From positions 310,001-374,000 of the forward strand of contig UBNV01000001.1 of NCBI GenBank assembly GCA_900466945.1: a DNA stretch of 64,000 nucleotides, written 5' to 3'. Origin of the DNA: Hyphomicrobiales bacterium (lineage in GTDB: Bacteria; Pseudomonadota; Alphaproteobacteria; Rhizobiales; Rhizobiaceae). Position 1 is the stretch's first letter. The number at the start of each line of letters is the position of its first letter. Made by a program: the position numbers and the translations under genes. This document shows, one piece after another, positions 33,869 through 44,107 of this stretch. The notes beneath the pieces were generated by a model. The model ran no database searches. It saw nothing but the letters and a program-made list of their open reading frames with translations, and had not been told where the DNA came from.

Positions 33869-34798
33869 TCAGTCTTCGAAGTGAGCGACGACTTTTCGTT
33901 CCCCGCAAAGGAATGAATCCGCCACGATGCGCAGCGGCTGATAGTCGGTATCGCTCTGGCGGGAGCGGATGAGATGGGCGAAGCGTTCGTAGATTCCCGC
34001 ATATTCGCGGTCCGGGCCGGACGCCTGTTCCTTATCCCCGATATAGAGTTCCGAACCGCCCTTTGAAAGACGCAGCTCGCCAGCATTCGTCTGGACTGTG
34101 ATATCCCACGTCTGCGGCCCTTCCTGTCGCCAGTCGAATTCGGCCGTGATTGGCGCGCCTTCGACGGTGCGCATGGCGATGGAAGCGGCGATCGGCTGCT
34201 TCTTGTTTTCCGGGAACTCCAGGGTGGATTTTTCCACCATGATGTGGCCGGGCACGATCTCCGTCAGGATGGAGAGTGCATTGATACCCGGATCGAAAAC
34301 GCCAAAGCCACCCGGCTCCCAGATCCAGGCCTGGCCGGGATGCCAACGACGCACATCTTCCTTCCAGACGATCGAAATCGACTGGATAACCTTGTCTGCG
34401 AGCCACTGCTTGGCAGGCTCGACGCCGAGCGCAAAACGCGAGTGCCACGTGGCAAACAAGGTAACGCCAGCCTTGGCAGCAAGCTCGGTCAGAGCCTCTG
34501 CCTCGCCCAAAGTGGTCGCCGGTGGCTTTTCCATCAGCACATGGCGACCGGCAGCGATTGCCGCTTTTGCCATGTCGAAGCGCACTTCAGGCGGCGTGCA
34601 GAGCGACACGACCTTGATGTCCGGGCGCGCGGCCAGAAACGCATCGAAGTCGGTGAAGTTCTCGGCACCCTCGACCTTGCCGTGACGGCTGACGCCAACG
34701 GCAACGACAAAGTCCTGACCGCCTTCAATCGACGGGATGTGCTGGTCGCGGGCAATCTTGCCGATGCCGACAAGCGCGAGCGGAATACGATCTGCCAT
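33869..34798 (-). CDS. Gfo/Idh/MocA oxidoreductase, galactose/arabinose 1-dehydrogenase type
   Basis: A 309-residue NAD(P)-dependent sugar dehydrogenase. The Rossmann start LALVGIGKIARDQHIP (residues ~6-21), the EKPPATTLGEAEAL segment with the catalytic Lys of the EKP motif, and GVFDPGINAL with catalytic Asp are clear. It resembles the D-galactose / L-arabinose 1-dehydrogenases that make the aldonolactone. The start at 34798 (ATG) is preferred to a TTG two codons upstream. It lies between the dehydratase and aldehyde dehydrogenase genes, in step with a first oxidation. No lactonase gene accompanies it. Confidence 0.85.
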   Translation of the reverse strand: MADRIPLALVGIGKIARDQHIPSIEGGQDFVVAVGVSRHGKVEGAENFTDFDAFLAARPDIKVVSLCTPPEVRFDMAKAAIAAGRHVLMEKPPATTLGEAEALTELAAKAGVTLFATWHSRFALGVEPAKQWLADKVIQSISIVWKEDVRRWHPGQAWIWEPGGFGVFDPGINALSILTEIVPGHIMVEKSTLEFPENKKQPIAASIAMRTVEGAPITAEFDWRQEGPQTWDITVQTNAGELRLSKGGSELYIGDKEQASGPDREYAGIYERFAHLIRSRQSDTDYQPLRIVADSFLCGERKVVAHFED

Positions 34799-34809
34799 CG
34801 TCAAGGTCC

Positions 34810-36555
34810 TCAGTGTGCGTCCTTGCCGACCGGCGAACCGCGGCAGCCCTTCAGAAAGTCGAAGTCGGCACCCGTATCGGCACCTTCGACATGATCATGG
34901 AAGAGGCGGGCGTAACCGCTGGCAGGCGGTTCAACCGACGGGCGCCAGTCTGCAAGACGGCGCTGCATTTCTTCCTCGGAGATATCGAGATGAATGCGGC
35001 GGGCATCGACGTCGAGCTCGATAAAATCACCATCCCTGACGATCGCGAGCGGGCCGCCACGAGCAGCTTCGGGCGAGGTGTGCAGGAGAACGGTGCCATA
35101 GGCGGTGCCGGACATGCGCGCATCCGAAATGCGGACCATGTCGGTGATGCCCTTGCGCAGGACCTTTGGCGGCAGCCCCATATTGCCGACCTCGGCCATG
35201 CCGGGATAGCCGCGCGGACCACAGTTCTTCAGCACCATGACGCAGGTCTCGTCAATATCGAGCGCCTCGTCGTTGATCTTCGCCTTGTAGTCATCGATGT
35301 CTTCGAAGACCACGGCGCGGCCGCGATGCTTCATCAGATGGGCCGACGCGGCCGACGGCTTCAGGACGCAGCCCTTCGGTGCAAGATTGCCGCGCAGAAC
35401 GACGATACCGCCCTGCTGGGTCAGGGCCTTCTCGACCGGCAGAATGACGTCCTCGTTCCAGTTGCGAACATCCTTGACCTCATCCCAGATGCTTTCGCCA
35501 GAGACGGTCAGCGCATCCTTGTGCAGTTTACCGGCTTCGCCGAGACGCTTGATGACGACAGGCAGACCACCTGCATAGAAGAACTCTTCCATGAGGTACT
35601 TGCCCGAGGGCATCAGGTTGACGATCGTCGGGATATCGCGGCCGAGGCGATCCCAGTCATCGAGCGTCAGATCGATGCCGACGCGGCCGGCCATAGCCAG
35701 GATATGCACGACGGCGTTCGTGGAGCCGCCGATCGCGCCGTTGACACGGATGGCGTTCTCGAAGGCTTCCTTCGTCATGATGTCGGACGGCTTCAGGTCA
35801 TCCTTGACCATCTGCACGATCCGGCGACCGGAAAGCTGCGCCATCACCTTGCGGCGGCTGTCGACTGCGGGGATCGCGGCATTGCCGGAAAGTGCCATGC
35901 CAAGGGCTTCAACCATCGACGCCATGGTCGAGGCGGTACCCATGGTGTTGCAGGTGCCGCTGGAGCGGGACATCGAGGCTTCGGCTTCGACAAATTCTTC
36001 TTGGGTCATCTCACCCGCTTTCACGGCTTCGGAGAACTTCCAGAGATGCGTGCCGGACCCAACCCGTTCGCCGCGGAAATAGCCGTTCAGCATTGGACCG
36101 CCGGTAACGACAATCGAGGGAATGTCGGTCGAAGCGGCGCCCATGACAAGCGAAGGGGTCGTCTTGTCACAGCCGACGAGCAGCACGGCACCATCGATCG
36201 GCTGGCCGCGCATGGCTTCCTCGACAGCCAGAGCCGCCAGGTTGCGATACATCATCGCCGTCGGGCGGAAGGTGTTTTCCGACGCCGAGAAGACCGGAAC
36301 TTCGACCGGGAAACCACCGGCCTCCCAGACCCCGGCCTTCACCTTTTCCGCCAGCTCGCGCAGGTGGCCGTTACAGGGAGTGAGGTCGGACCATGTGTTC
36401 AGAATGCCGATGACAGGACGCCCGTCGAACAGGTCGTGCGGATGGCCCTGGTTCTTCATCCAGCCGCGATGGTAGATCGTGTCGCGGGATGTACCACCAT
36501 ACCAGTGCTGGGATCTCAGTTGGCGCGGCCAGGCCGCCGGTTTGAACTTGCTCAT
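34810..36555 (-). CDS. L-arabinonate dehydratase (IlvD/EDD family)
   Basis: A 581-residue dehydratase of the IlvD/EDD family that uses a [2Fe-2S] cluster. The likely cluster ligands are Cys61 (TPCNGH), Cys129 (VGCDKTTPS) and Cys202 (SGTCNTMGTAS). The C-terminal DADFDFLKGCRGSPVGKDAH-type ending closely matches the characterised Rhizobium L-arabinonate dehydratase, which also accepts D-galactonate-like aldonates. This dual substrate range fits an operon serving both arabinose and galactose. It is not the biosynthetic dihydroxy-acid dehydratase. Confidence 0.9.
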   Translation of the reverse strand: MSKFKPAAWPRQLRSQHWYGGTSRDTIYHRGWMKNQGHPHDLFDGRPVIGILNTWSDLTPCNGHLRELAEKVKAGVWEAGGFPVEVPVFSASENTFRPTAMMYRNLAALAVEEAMRGQPIDGAVLLVGCDKTTPSLVMGAASTDIPSIVVTGGPMLNGYFRGERVGSGTHLWKFSEAVKAGEMTQEEFVEAEASMSRSSGTCNTMGTASTMASMVEALGMALSGNAAIPAVDSRRKVMAQLSGRRIVQMVKDDLKPSDIMTKEAFENAIRVNGAIGGSTNAVVHILAMAGRVGIDLTLDDWDRLGRDIPTIVNLMPSGKYLMEEFFYAGGLPVVIKRLGEAGKLHKDALTVSGESIWDEVKDVRNWNEDVILPVEKALTQQGGIVVLRGNLAPKGCVLKPSAASAHLMKHRGRAVVFEDIDDYKAKINDEALDIDETCVMVLKNCGPRGYPGMAEVGNMGLPPKVLRKGITDMVRISDARMSGTAYGTVLLHTSPEAARGGPLAIVRDGDFIELDVDARRIHLDISEEEMQRRLADWRPSVEPPASGYARLFHDHVEGADTGADFDFLKGCRGSPVGKDAH

Positions 36556-36604
36556 GGCTTTTGTCCTGTCTCTGGAAAATGGGCGGGTCGGTTGTCCGAT
36601 CCGC

Positions 36605-37570
36605 TCAGAGCATCTTCACCTTGACGGTCTCTGCGGCAGCCTTTGCCAGGCGGTTGCGCAGTGGAAGACCGAATTGCGGGGACTCGATTTCGAAGACATC
36701 GCCTTCCTGCGTGACGAATCCATCAGCCACGGACAGCGTCGCTGTGCCGTACATGTGGACGTGCAGATCGCCCGGCTGGCAGAACAGCGCATACTTGAAG
36801 TGGTGATACTCCAGGTTCGCGATCGTGTGGGACATGTTGGCCTCACCCGAGAGGAACGGCTTTTCCCAGACGGTCTGGCCAGCGCGCACGATGCGCGAAA
36901 TGCCTTCGACATGATCAGGCAGGGCACCGACACGCAGTTCTGGACCGAAGGAGGCCGGCCGCAGCTTGGAATGGGCGAGGAAGAGGTAGTTGATCTTCTC
37001 GGTTACGTGGTCGGAGAATTCGTTGGCCACGGAGAAGCCGAGACGATGTGCGGTCCCGTCCTCCCCGATGATGTAGTAACCGGCCATTTCCGGCTCTTCA
37101 CCACCATCGAGCGCGAAGGATGGCGAGACGAGGTCTTCGCCGGGTGCGACCGCGTTGAAGCCGTTGCCCTTGTAGAACCACTCCGGCTGAACGCCGATTT
37201 CGCCGGGCTTCGGCTTGCCGCCTTCCATGCCCATGCGGAACATCTTCATGGAATCGCTCATGCCGGCGGTGTCCGCATGCATGCTATCGCGGGCCGAGGC
37301 CGAACCGGTATGGGTCAGGCCCGTACCCGTCAGGTACATGTGAGCCGGATCCGGATGACGCACAGGGCAGTCCAGCTTGCCTTCGGCCGCCAGAGCGACG
37401 AGATCGACGGCATCACCAGCACCCTGTTTTTCGATGAGGGTGGCTACATCAGTGCCGGCAGCAATGGCTGCCTTCGCGAGTTCGTAAGTTGTCTTGTAAC
37501 CTGGGATAAGGCGCGCGGCCTCACCCTGGCGGCAAATGACGCCGCCAGTCTTCAATTGCGAGAGAAACAT
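36605..37570 (-). CDS. gguC: GguC family protein (AraD1-type, FAH fold)
   Basis: A 321-residue protein of the fumarylacetoacetate-hydrolase superfamily, equal in type and position to GguC of Agrobacterium. Conserved acidic metal-binding region GFSVANEFSDHVTEKINYLFLAHSK lies in the middle, and the N-terminal third is family-specific. Related AraD1 enzymes act on 2-keto-3-deoxy acids. Here it may dehydrate 2-keto-3-deoxy-arabinonate to the semialdehyde used by the aldehyde dehydrogenase; this is inference. It follows the permease gene gguB by 10 bp. Confidence 0.85.
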   Translation of the reverse strand: MFLSQLKTGGVICRQGEAARLIPGYKTTYELAKAAIAAGTDVATLIEKQGAGDAVDLVALAAEGKLDCPVRHPDPAHMYLTGTGLTHTGSASARDSMHADTAGMSDSMKMFRMGMEGGKPKPGEIGVQPEWFYKGNGFNAVAPGEDLVSPSFALDGGEEPEMAGYYIIGEDGTAHRLGFSVANEFSDHVTEKINYLFLAHSKLRPASFGPELRVGALPDHVEGISRIVRAGQTVWEKPFLSGEANMSHTIANLEYHHFKYALFCQPGDLHVHMYGTATLSVADGFVTQEGDVFEIESPQFGLPLRNRLAKAAAETVKVKML

Positions 37571-37580
37571 AAGCCTATCC

Positions 37581-38791
37581 TCAGACTGCTTTGTTCTTGT
37601 TGTAGACGTCGAAGAAGACAGCAGCCAAAAGCACGAGGCCCTTGATGAGCTGCTGGTAGTCGATGCCGATACCCATGATCGACATGCCGTTGTTCATGAC
37701 ACCCATGATGAAGGCGCCGATGACCGCACCGGTGATCTTGCCGACGCCGCCGGATGCCGAGGCACCGCCGATGAAGCAGGCCGCGATGACGTCGAGTTCG
37801 AAGCCGACACCTGCCTTAGGGGTCGCCGAATTGAGGCGCGCCGCAATGATCATGCCGGCAAGAGCCGCAAGCACGCCCATGTTGACGAAGGTCAGGAAGA
37901 CGAGACGTTCGGTGTTGATACCGGAAAGCTTGGCTGCCTTCTCGTTGCCGCCGAGCGCATAGATGCGGCGACCGATGGTCGTGCGCGTCGTGACGAAGGA
38001 GTAGAGAGCAATCAGGACGCCCATGACGACGAGCACGTTCGGCAAGCCGCGATAGGTGGCGAGCTGATATCCCAGGAAAATCGCAACTGCGCTGATGATG
38101 CCCATCTGCACGGCGAAGAACACAAAAGGTTCGTTTTCAGTGCCGTGCTCTTCGTTCAGCCGACGGTTCTTCATGCCGGAGTAGATGGCAAGACCGACGA
38201 GCAGAACGATGAGAATGATCGCGACATGGTTGGCGATACCCGTGGTCGCCGTGTCTGTCAGCGGCAGGAAATCCGGGATGAAGCCGGTCGACAGCAGCGT
38301 GAATTCCTTCGGGAAGGGTCCAATTGGACGTCCGCCCAGGACGACATAGGTCAATCCACGGAACACGAGCATACCTGCCAGTGTGACGATGAAGGACGGG
38401 ATCTTCTGGTAAGCGACCCAATAGCCCTGGGCAGCACCCATGAGACCACCGAGTACCAGACACAGAGGCACGACCAGCGAGAAATGCCATCCCCATTTGA
38501 CCAGCATGATCGCCGATATGCCGCCGATGAAGGCCACGATCGAGCCGACCGACAGGTCGATATGCCCCGCCACGATGATCAGCAACATGCCCAGCGCCAT
38601 AATGACGATGAACGAATTCTGCAGCACCAGATTGGTGATGTTGACCGGGCGGAAGAGAACGCCATTGGTCAGGAACTGGAACAGCAACATAATGACGACG
38701 AGCGCGAGCAACAGGCCGTATTCGCGGATGTTGTTGCGCAGGTAGTCGCCTACGGAGACCTTGGGGGTTTCGGTTCTTGTATCGATAGCCA

Positions 38792-38792
<1 letters not shown>
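37581..38792 (-). CDS. gguB: Sugar ABC transporter permease GguB
   Basis: A 403-residue permease of the ribose/xylose (XylH) family with about ten or more membrane helices. Marks include LGMLLIIVAGHIDLSVGSIVAF, ALGGNEKAAKLSGIN and the C-terminal IGAFIMGVMNNGMSIMGIG. It forms the channel for ChvE-delivered sugars. Its start codon overlaps the gguA stop by one base. Confidence 0.94.
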
Positions 38793-40327
<1,535 letters not shown>

Positions 40328-40401
40328 GTGCAGAATTCCGGCGTCGATTCAGCGATCCCTAAAAGATCTAGCCGAAGACGCGAGCTCCCTCAATGCGGAT
40401 A

Positions 40402-40431
40402 GAAAATGGGTCCGCGACGAATCGCGGACCC
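40402..40431 (-). terminator. Intra-operon hairpin between chvE and gguA
   Basis: A perfect 10-bp stem (40431-40422 with 40417-40408), minus-strand loop TTCG, is followed by ATTTTCT. It lies 17 bp after the chvE stop. Such partial terminators or 3'-stabilising stems let the binding protein be made in excess over its transporter. Confidence 0.7.
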
Positions 40432-40448
40432 GGATGTGACCCAAAGGA

Positions 40449-41519
40449 TCAGTTGTCGATCTGCTCGGCGGTGTAGTAACCGGCGCCAACCAGAACGTCC
40501 TTGGCATTGGCCTTGTCGAGAGCGACAGGCTTCAGCAGGTAGGACGGAACGACCTTCACGCCGTTGTTGTAGGTCTTCTCGTCGTTGATCTCCGGAGCCT
40601 TGCCGCCCATGATGGCGTCAACCATGGAAACAGCGACCTTGGCGAGTTCGCGGGTATCCTTGAACACGGTCGAGTACTGCTCGTCGGCAAGCATCGACTT
40701 GATCGAAGGAAGCTCGGCGTCCTGACCGGTAACGACCGGCATGACCATGTCGCCCGAACCGTAACCAACGCCCTTCAGAGCAGACAGGATACCGATCGAG
40801 AGACCGTCATACGGCGAAAGAGCGCCGTGCAGCTTGTCTTCGGTGTAGGTGGAGGAGAGCAGGTTTTCCATGCGAGCCTGGGCGACAGTACCGTCCCAAC
40901 GCAGGGTGCCGACCTGGTCCATGCCCATCTGGCCCGACTTGACGACGATGTCGCCGCTGTCGATTAGGGGCTGCAGAACCGACATGGCGCCATCGTAGAA
41001 GAAGAAGGCGTTGTTGTCGTCCGGCGAACCGCCGAAGAGTTCGACGTTCCACGGCTTGGTGTCCGGGAACTTCGCCTTGAGGCCGTCAACGAGGCTTGTT
41101 GCCTGGAGAACGCCAACCTGGAAGTTGTCGAAGGTGGCGTAGTAGTCGACGTTACCCGAGTCGCGGATCAGACGGTCGTAAGCGATGACCTTGACGCCGG
41201 CATCTGCAGCCTTCTGCAGGATGTCGGAGAGCGTCGTGCCGTCGATGGCGCCGATGACGAGAACCTTGGCACCCTTGGTGACCATGTTTTCGATCTGAGC
41301 GAGCTGGTTCGGGATATCGTCGTCAGCAAACTGCAGGTCCGGCGTGTAGCCAGCTTCCGTGAACAGCTTTTCCATGGTCTCGCCGTCGGAGATCCAGCGG
41401 GTCGACGTCTTCGTCGGCATGGAAATGCCGACCATGCCCTTGTCCTGAGCGTAGGACATGGGCGCGAATGATGCGATGCCGATTGCGAGAGACGCAATCA
41501 GGGCGCCAAGTTTCTTCAT
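40449..41519 (-). CDS. chvE: Periplasmic multiple-sugar-binding protein ChvE
   Basis: A 356-residue periplasmic binding protein. The signal peptide [20 protein letters not shown] ends near Ala24 before [12 protein letters not shown]. It has the fold and core segments of sugar-binding proteins ([57 protein letters not shown]). In Agrobacterium ChvE binds galactose, arabinose, glucuronate and other sugars, feeds GguAB, and presents sugars to the VirA sensor. It is the first gene of a ~10.8-kb minus-strand operon. The start at 41519 gives the natural signal peptide. Confidence 0.95.
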   Translation of the reverse strand: MKKLGALIASLAIGIASFAPMSYAQDKGMVGISMPTKTSTRWISDGETMEKLFTEAGYTPDLQFADDDIPNQLAQIENMVTKGAKVLVIGAIDGTTLSDILQKAADAGVKVIAYDRLIRDSGNVDYYATFDNFQVGVLQATSLVDGLKAKFPDTKPWNVELFGGSPDDNNAFFFYDGAMSVLQPLIDSGDIVVKSGQMGMDQVGTLRWDGTVAQARMENLLSSTYTEDKLHGALSPYDGLSIGILSALKGVGYGSGDMVMPVVTGQDAELPSIKSMLADEQYSTVFKDTRELAKVAVSMVDAIMGGKAPEINDEKTYNNGVKVVPSYLLKPVALDKANAKDVLVGAGYYTAEQIDN

Positions 41520-41629
41520 GGTAACCTCCCTGGTCATACCGTGCGAGGCCAAGCTCCTCCTGGCACTCGCTGAAACAAGAACGAGCGGCTGACATGGCAG
41601 CCCCCAGCTCCGTGGCGAGTCTTATCGCG

Positions 41630-41672
41630 GCCAATATACCGATCAAATGATTATTTTGACTTTCTGCATACC
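41630..41672. promoter_or_regulatory. gbpR-chvE divergent control region with candidate GbpR site
   Basis: ATCAAATGAT (41642-41651) is a perfect 10-bp palindrome. It overlaps a longer imperfect dyad TCAAAT...ATTTTGA and a T-N11-A pattern expected for LysR proteins. A minus-strand TATATT lies beside it as a possible chvE -10. The placement is right for GbpR, but the site itself is a guess. Confidence 0.4.
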
Positions 41673-42629
41673 ATGGTTGATATGTCGTTTATGGTCGAGA
41701 TACACGTACATCGTTTGCAGCCCAAGCACCTCAACCTCATTCGCTCCATTGCGGAGCTGGGGCAATTAAGCTTGGCTGCTCAGGAACTTGCGCTGACACA
41801 GCCGGCAGCGTCGCGCATGCTGGGTGAAATCGAGCGTTACGTCGGCTCGCCCATCTTCGTGCGGACGCCCAAAGGCATGGAGCCGACCGCCGTCGGCAGC
41901 GCGCTGGCCCGCCGGGCACAAAACGTGCTCGAGGAAATGCGCGAAGCGGCACGAGAAGTGGAAGCAATCCAACGCGGGCTGACGGGCAAGGTGAGGATCG
42001 GCGCAGTCACCGGAGGCGCTGTCGGACATGTCGTGCCCGCGATCCGCGCCCTGAAGGCGGAGGCATCGACCGTCGACATCCACGTCGATGTTGCGCCCAG
42101 CGGCGAGATGATCCGCGACCTGCTATCGGGCCAGTACGACTTCGTGCTGGGCAGAATTCCCGCCGGCATCGACGCACGTCAGTTTCACGTCGAAGGCGCG
42201 ACGATGGAGGAGGTGGAGATCGTCGTTCACCGCACGCACCCTCTCGTCAATGTCGACAGGCTTAATATATCCGACATGACGCACTTCCCCTGGGTGATGC
42301 AGGCACCCGGCACGCCGCTGCGGCAAGCAGTAGAGAACGTCTTTATCGAGGAAGGCGCACCAATTCCGCGCAACATCGTCAATACGACCTCGCTGCTCGT
42401 CATGATTGCGATGCTGGCGTCCTCCAATGCAATCGCGCCCATGTCACGCGAGGTATCAGATCTTCTCTGTCGCCAGACACCCGTCGGCGATCTGACCACG
42501 CTGCGACTGGACACACCGATCGAGGTGACCCCATACCACCTGATCACTCTGAGTGGTAAGCGCCTGTCACCCATCGCAGCACGTCTGCGCGAACTCCTGC
42601 TGGGTCACTTCCTGAGCAGAAGCCGCTGA
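41673..42629 (+). CDS. gbpR: LysR-type regulator GbpR
   Basis: A 318-residue LysR family regulator with the N-terminal helix-turn-helix (residues ~18-60, LSLAAQELALTQPAASRMLGEIE) and a two-lobed effector domain (~95-300). It diverges from chvE with a 153-bp gap, as does gbpR (galactose-binding protein regulator) in Agrobacterium, which activates chvE in response to arabinose, fucose and galactose. The assignment rests on family plus position. An ATG four codons later (41685) is an equally possible start. Confidence 0.88.
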   Translation: MVDMSFMVEIHVHRLQPKHLNLIRSIAELGQLSLAAQELALTQPAASRMLGEIERYVGSPIFVRTPKGMEPTAVGSALARRAQNVLEEMREAAREVEAIQRGLTGKVRIGAVTGGAVGHVVPAIRALKAEASTVDIHVDVAPSGEMIRDLLSGQYDFVLGRIPAGIDARQFHVEGATMEEVEIVVHRTHPLVNVDRLNISDMTHFPWVMQAPGTPLRQAVENVFIEEGAPIPRNIVNTTSLLVMIAMLASSNAIAPMSREVSDLLCRQTPVGDLTTLRLDTPIEVTPYHLITLSGKRLSPIAARLRELLLGHFLSRSR

Positions 42630-42651
42630 CGCGCCCGGGGAGGCGAACCCA

Positions 42652-42689
42652 GTGCCTGACAAGCTTGCAATTTCGGGCATGTCAGGCAC
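42652..42689. repeat. Long inverted repeat between gbpR and the DUF2794 gene
   Basis: GTGCCTGACA (42652-42661) and TGTCAGGCAC (42680-42689) are perfect 10-bp arms around an 18-base loop with a further TGC/GCA pair inside. No T tract follows on either strand, so it is either a hairpin end for the gbpR transcript or a protein-binding site. Confidence 0.6.
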
Positions 42690-42731
42690 ACTGTCACCCA
42701 TCCGTCATGAATTGGAGCTCGTGGAGCATTG

Positions 42732-43130
42732 ATGACAGAGCAGCCGGACGGGCCGCGCCATGACGACGAGGGGGCAGACAGAACAGCCGCCTCCGTTGTC
42801 GATCTGGGTATCTACAGACAAGCGGTCGACCCTTTACCCGTCACCTTCCACCGGCGCGAACTCGACGCCATACTTTGGATCTACGGCCTCATGGTCGGTG
42901 AGGGAGAGTGGCGCGATTATGCGATCGATCATCTAAAGGACAAGGCGGTATTTTCCGTCTTCAAGAGATCGGGCGAATTTCCACTCTATCGAATTGAAAA
43001 GAATCCGAAGCTCGCCGCCAAGCAGGGCGCTTTTTCCGTCGTCGCCACCGACGGACGCATTTTAAAACGCGGCCATGACCTGCGTCAGGTACTGAAGATC
43101 TTCGACAAAGCGCTGAAGGCTCTGGATTGA
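42732..43130 (+). CDS. DUF2794 domain protein
   Basis: A 132-residue cytoplasmic protein of the alphaproteobacterial DUF2794 family, function unknown. The conserved part is residues ~35-130, including VTFHRRELDAILWIYGLMVGEGEWRDYAIDHL and the KFSVFKRSGEFPLYRIEKNP-like block. The first ~25 residues are acidic and look disordered. GGAG precedes the ATG at 42732. It converges with the acetyltransferase gene, 10 bp between stops. Confidence 0.87.
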   Translation: MTEQPDGPRHDDEGADRTAASVVDLGIYRQAVDPLPVTFHRRELDAILWIYGLMVGEGEWRDYAIDHLKDKAVFSVFKRSGEFPLYRIEKNPKLAAKQGAFSVVATDGRILKRGHDLRQVLKIFDKALKALD

Positions 43131-43140
43131 AGACTGCGGC

Positions 43141-43692
43141 TCAGCCCATCGTGCCGGGATAGGACGAGAGATCCGGCAGCGTCGTAGCGCCCTCGCCCAA
43201 TGCCTTCTGCATGAAGACAGTATCGAGCCAGGATCCGTGCTTGAAGCCCGTTGCATTCAACCGACCAGCGAGATCGAACCCGCAGCTGCGATGCATGGCC
43301 ATGGATACCTCGCTTGCGCCGCCGATCACGGCGACCATTTGCCGGAACCCCAACGCCTCGCATTGATCGAGTAGCCTGACGAGCAGGGCTTTTCCAACGC
43401 CGCGCCCACGGGCCGAGGAATGGACATAGATGGAGTCCTCCACAAGCCATCGATAGGCAGGCCGACTCCGGAAGGCGGATCCATAGGCATAACCCAGCAG
43501 CTGACCACTGGCATCGACAGCCGCCAGATAGGGATATCCCATATCCTTGAGGGTGCTATAGCGCGATGACATCTCACCGAGGTCGGGCGGCGTGAGCTCG
43601 TAACTCGCAGTCCCGTGCAACACGGCGTCGGTGTAGATCTCCGTAACGGCGGAAAGGTCTTCGCTTCTCAACTCACGAATTTCAACGCTCAT
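43141..43692 (-). CDS. GNAT-family N-acetyltransferase (phosphinothricin-acetyltransferase-like)
   Basis: A 183-residue single GNAT domain. The acetyl-CoA-binding motif A with SARGRGVGKALLVRLLDQ is at about residues 93-112 and motif B MHRSCGFDLAGRL follows. The general sequence (YTDAVLHGTASYELTPPDLGEM) is that of Pat/MddA enzymes, which acetylate phosphinothricin or methionine derivatives. The start at 43692 has CGGAG upstream. Substrate unproven. Confidence 0.88.
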   Translation of the reverse strand: MSVEIRELRSEDLSAVTEIYTDAVLHGTASYELTPPDLGEMSSRYSTLKDMGYPYLAAVDASGQLLGYAYGSAFRSRPAYRWLVEDSIYVHSSARGRGVGKALLVRLLDQCEALGFRQMVAVIGGASEVSMAMHRSCGFDLAGRLNATGFKHGSWLDTVFMQKALGEGATTLPDLSSYPGTMG

Positions 43693-44107
43693 ACGGTACA
43701 CTCCGGTGATCACCGCCGTTCTTTCACGCCGGAAATGTCCAGACAAGCGCGAGCGTGTCACGGTGACAACGGGCCGTTCGAGCGGTCGGCGTCAGCTTTT
43801 CGCCGAAGCAGGCCAGTGCTCGGCTTGACTCGCGCCGAAAACCTTGTAATGCCTCGCCGCGAAGAGGAATTCGGTCCATGCACGCTTTCGGGCAACCTTT
43901 TGCGGTCTTCCAGATCCTGCAGCGCTCAGCTGCGGGTGGCGCATGCCTTTCTCTTGCATCCACGACCAAGGCCAAAACGACGACGAAAACCGTCTGACGT
44001 CTTCGGCCACCGCTCTCTCCCCGGCACGGCCGGGGACAAGGAAGGTTGCGTACCCGTCGCGAGCTTCCCCCTCACCACCCGAGGAGAGACAGAAAGAGAG
44101 CATTGAC
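43693..44107. other. Gap upstream of asd and of the GNAT gene
   Basis: These 415 bp hold no supportable gene. TGTCACGGTGACA (43756-43768) is a perfect 13-bp palindrome 64 bp before the acetyltransferase start. TTGACT at 43825-43830 with TAATGC 16 bp later is a weak promoter candidate for asd. A 6-bp hairpin CCCCGG-5-CCGGGG lies at 44019-44035. Confidence 0.5.

Noticed and set aside
34810..36555. ilvD (dihydroxy-acid dehydratase of branched-chain synthesis)
   Set aside because: The length, C-terminal ending and operon context match sugar-acid dehydratases rather than the ~610-residue biosynthetic enzyme.
34813..36624. 603-codon plus-strand frame across the dehydratase gene
   Set aside because: Shadow of the minus-strand arabinonate dehydratase, which has intact catalytic motifs; the shadow protein is His/Asp/Arg-rich without any family pattern.
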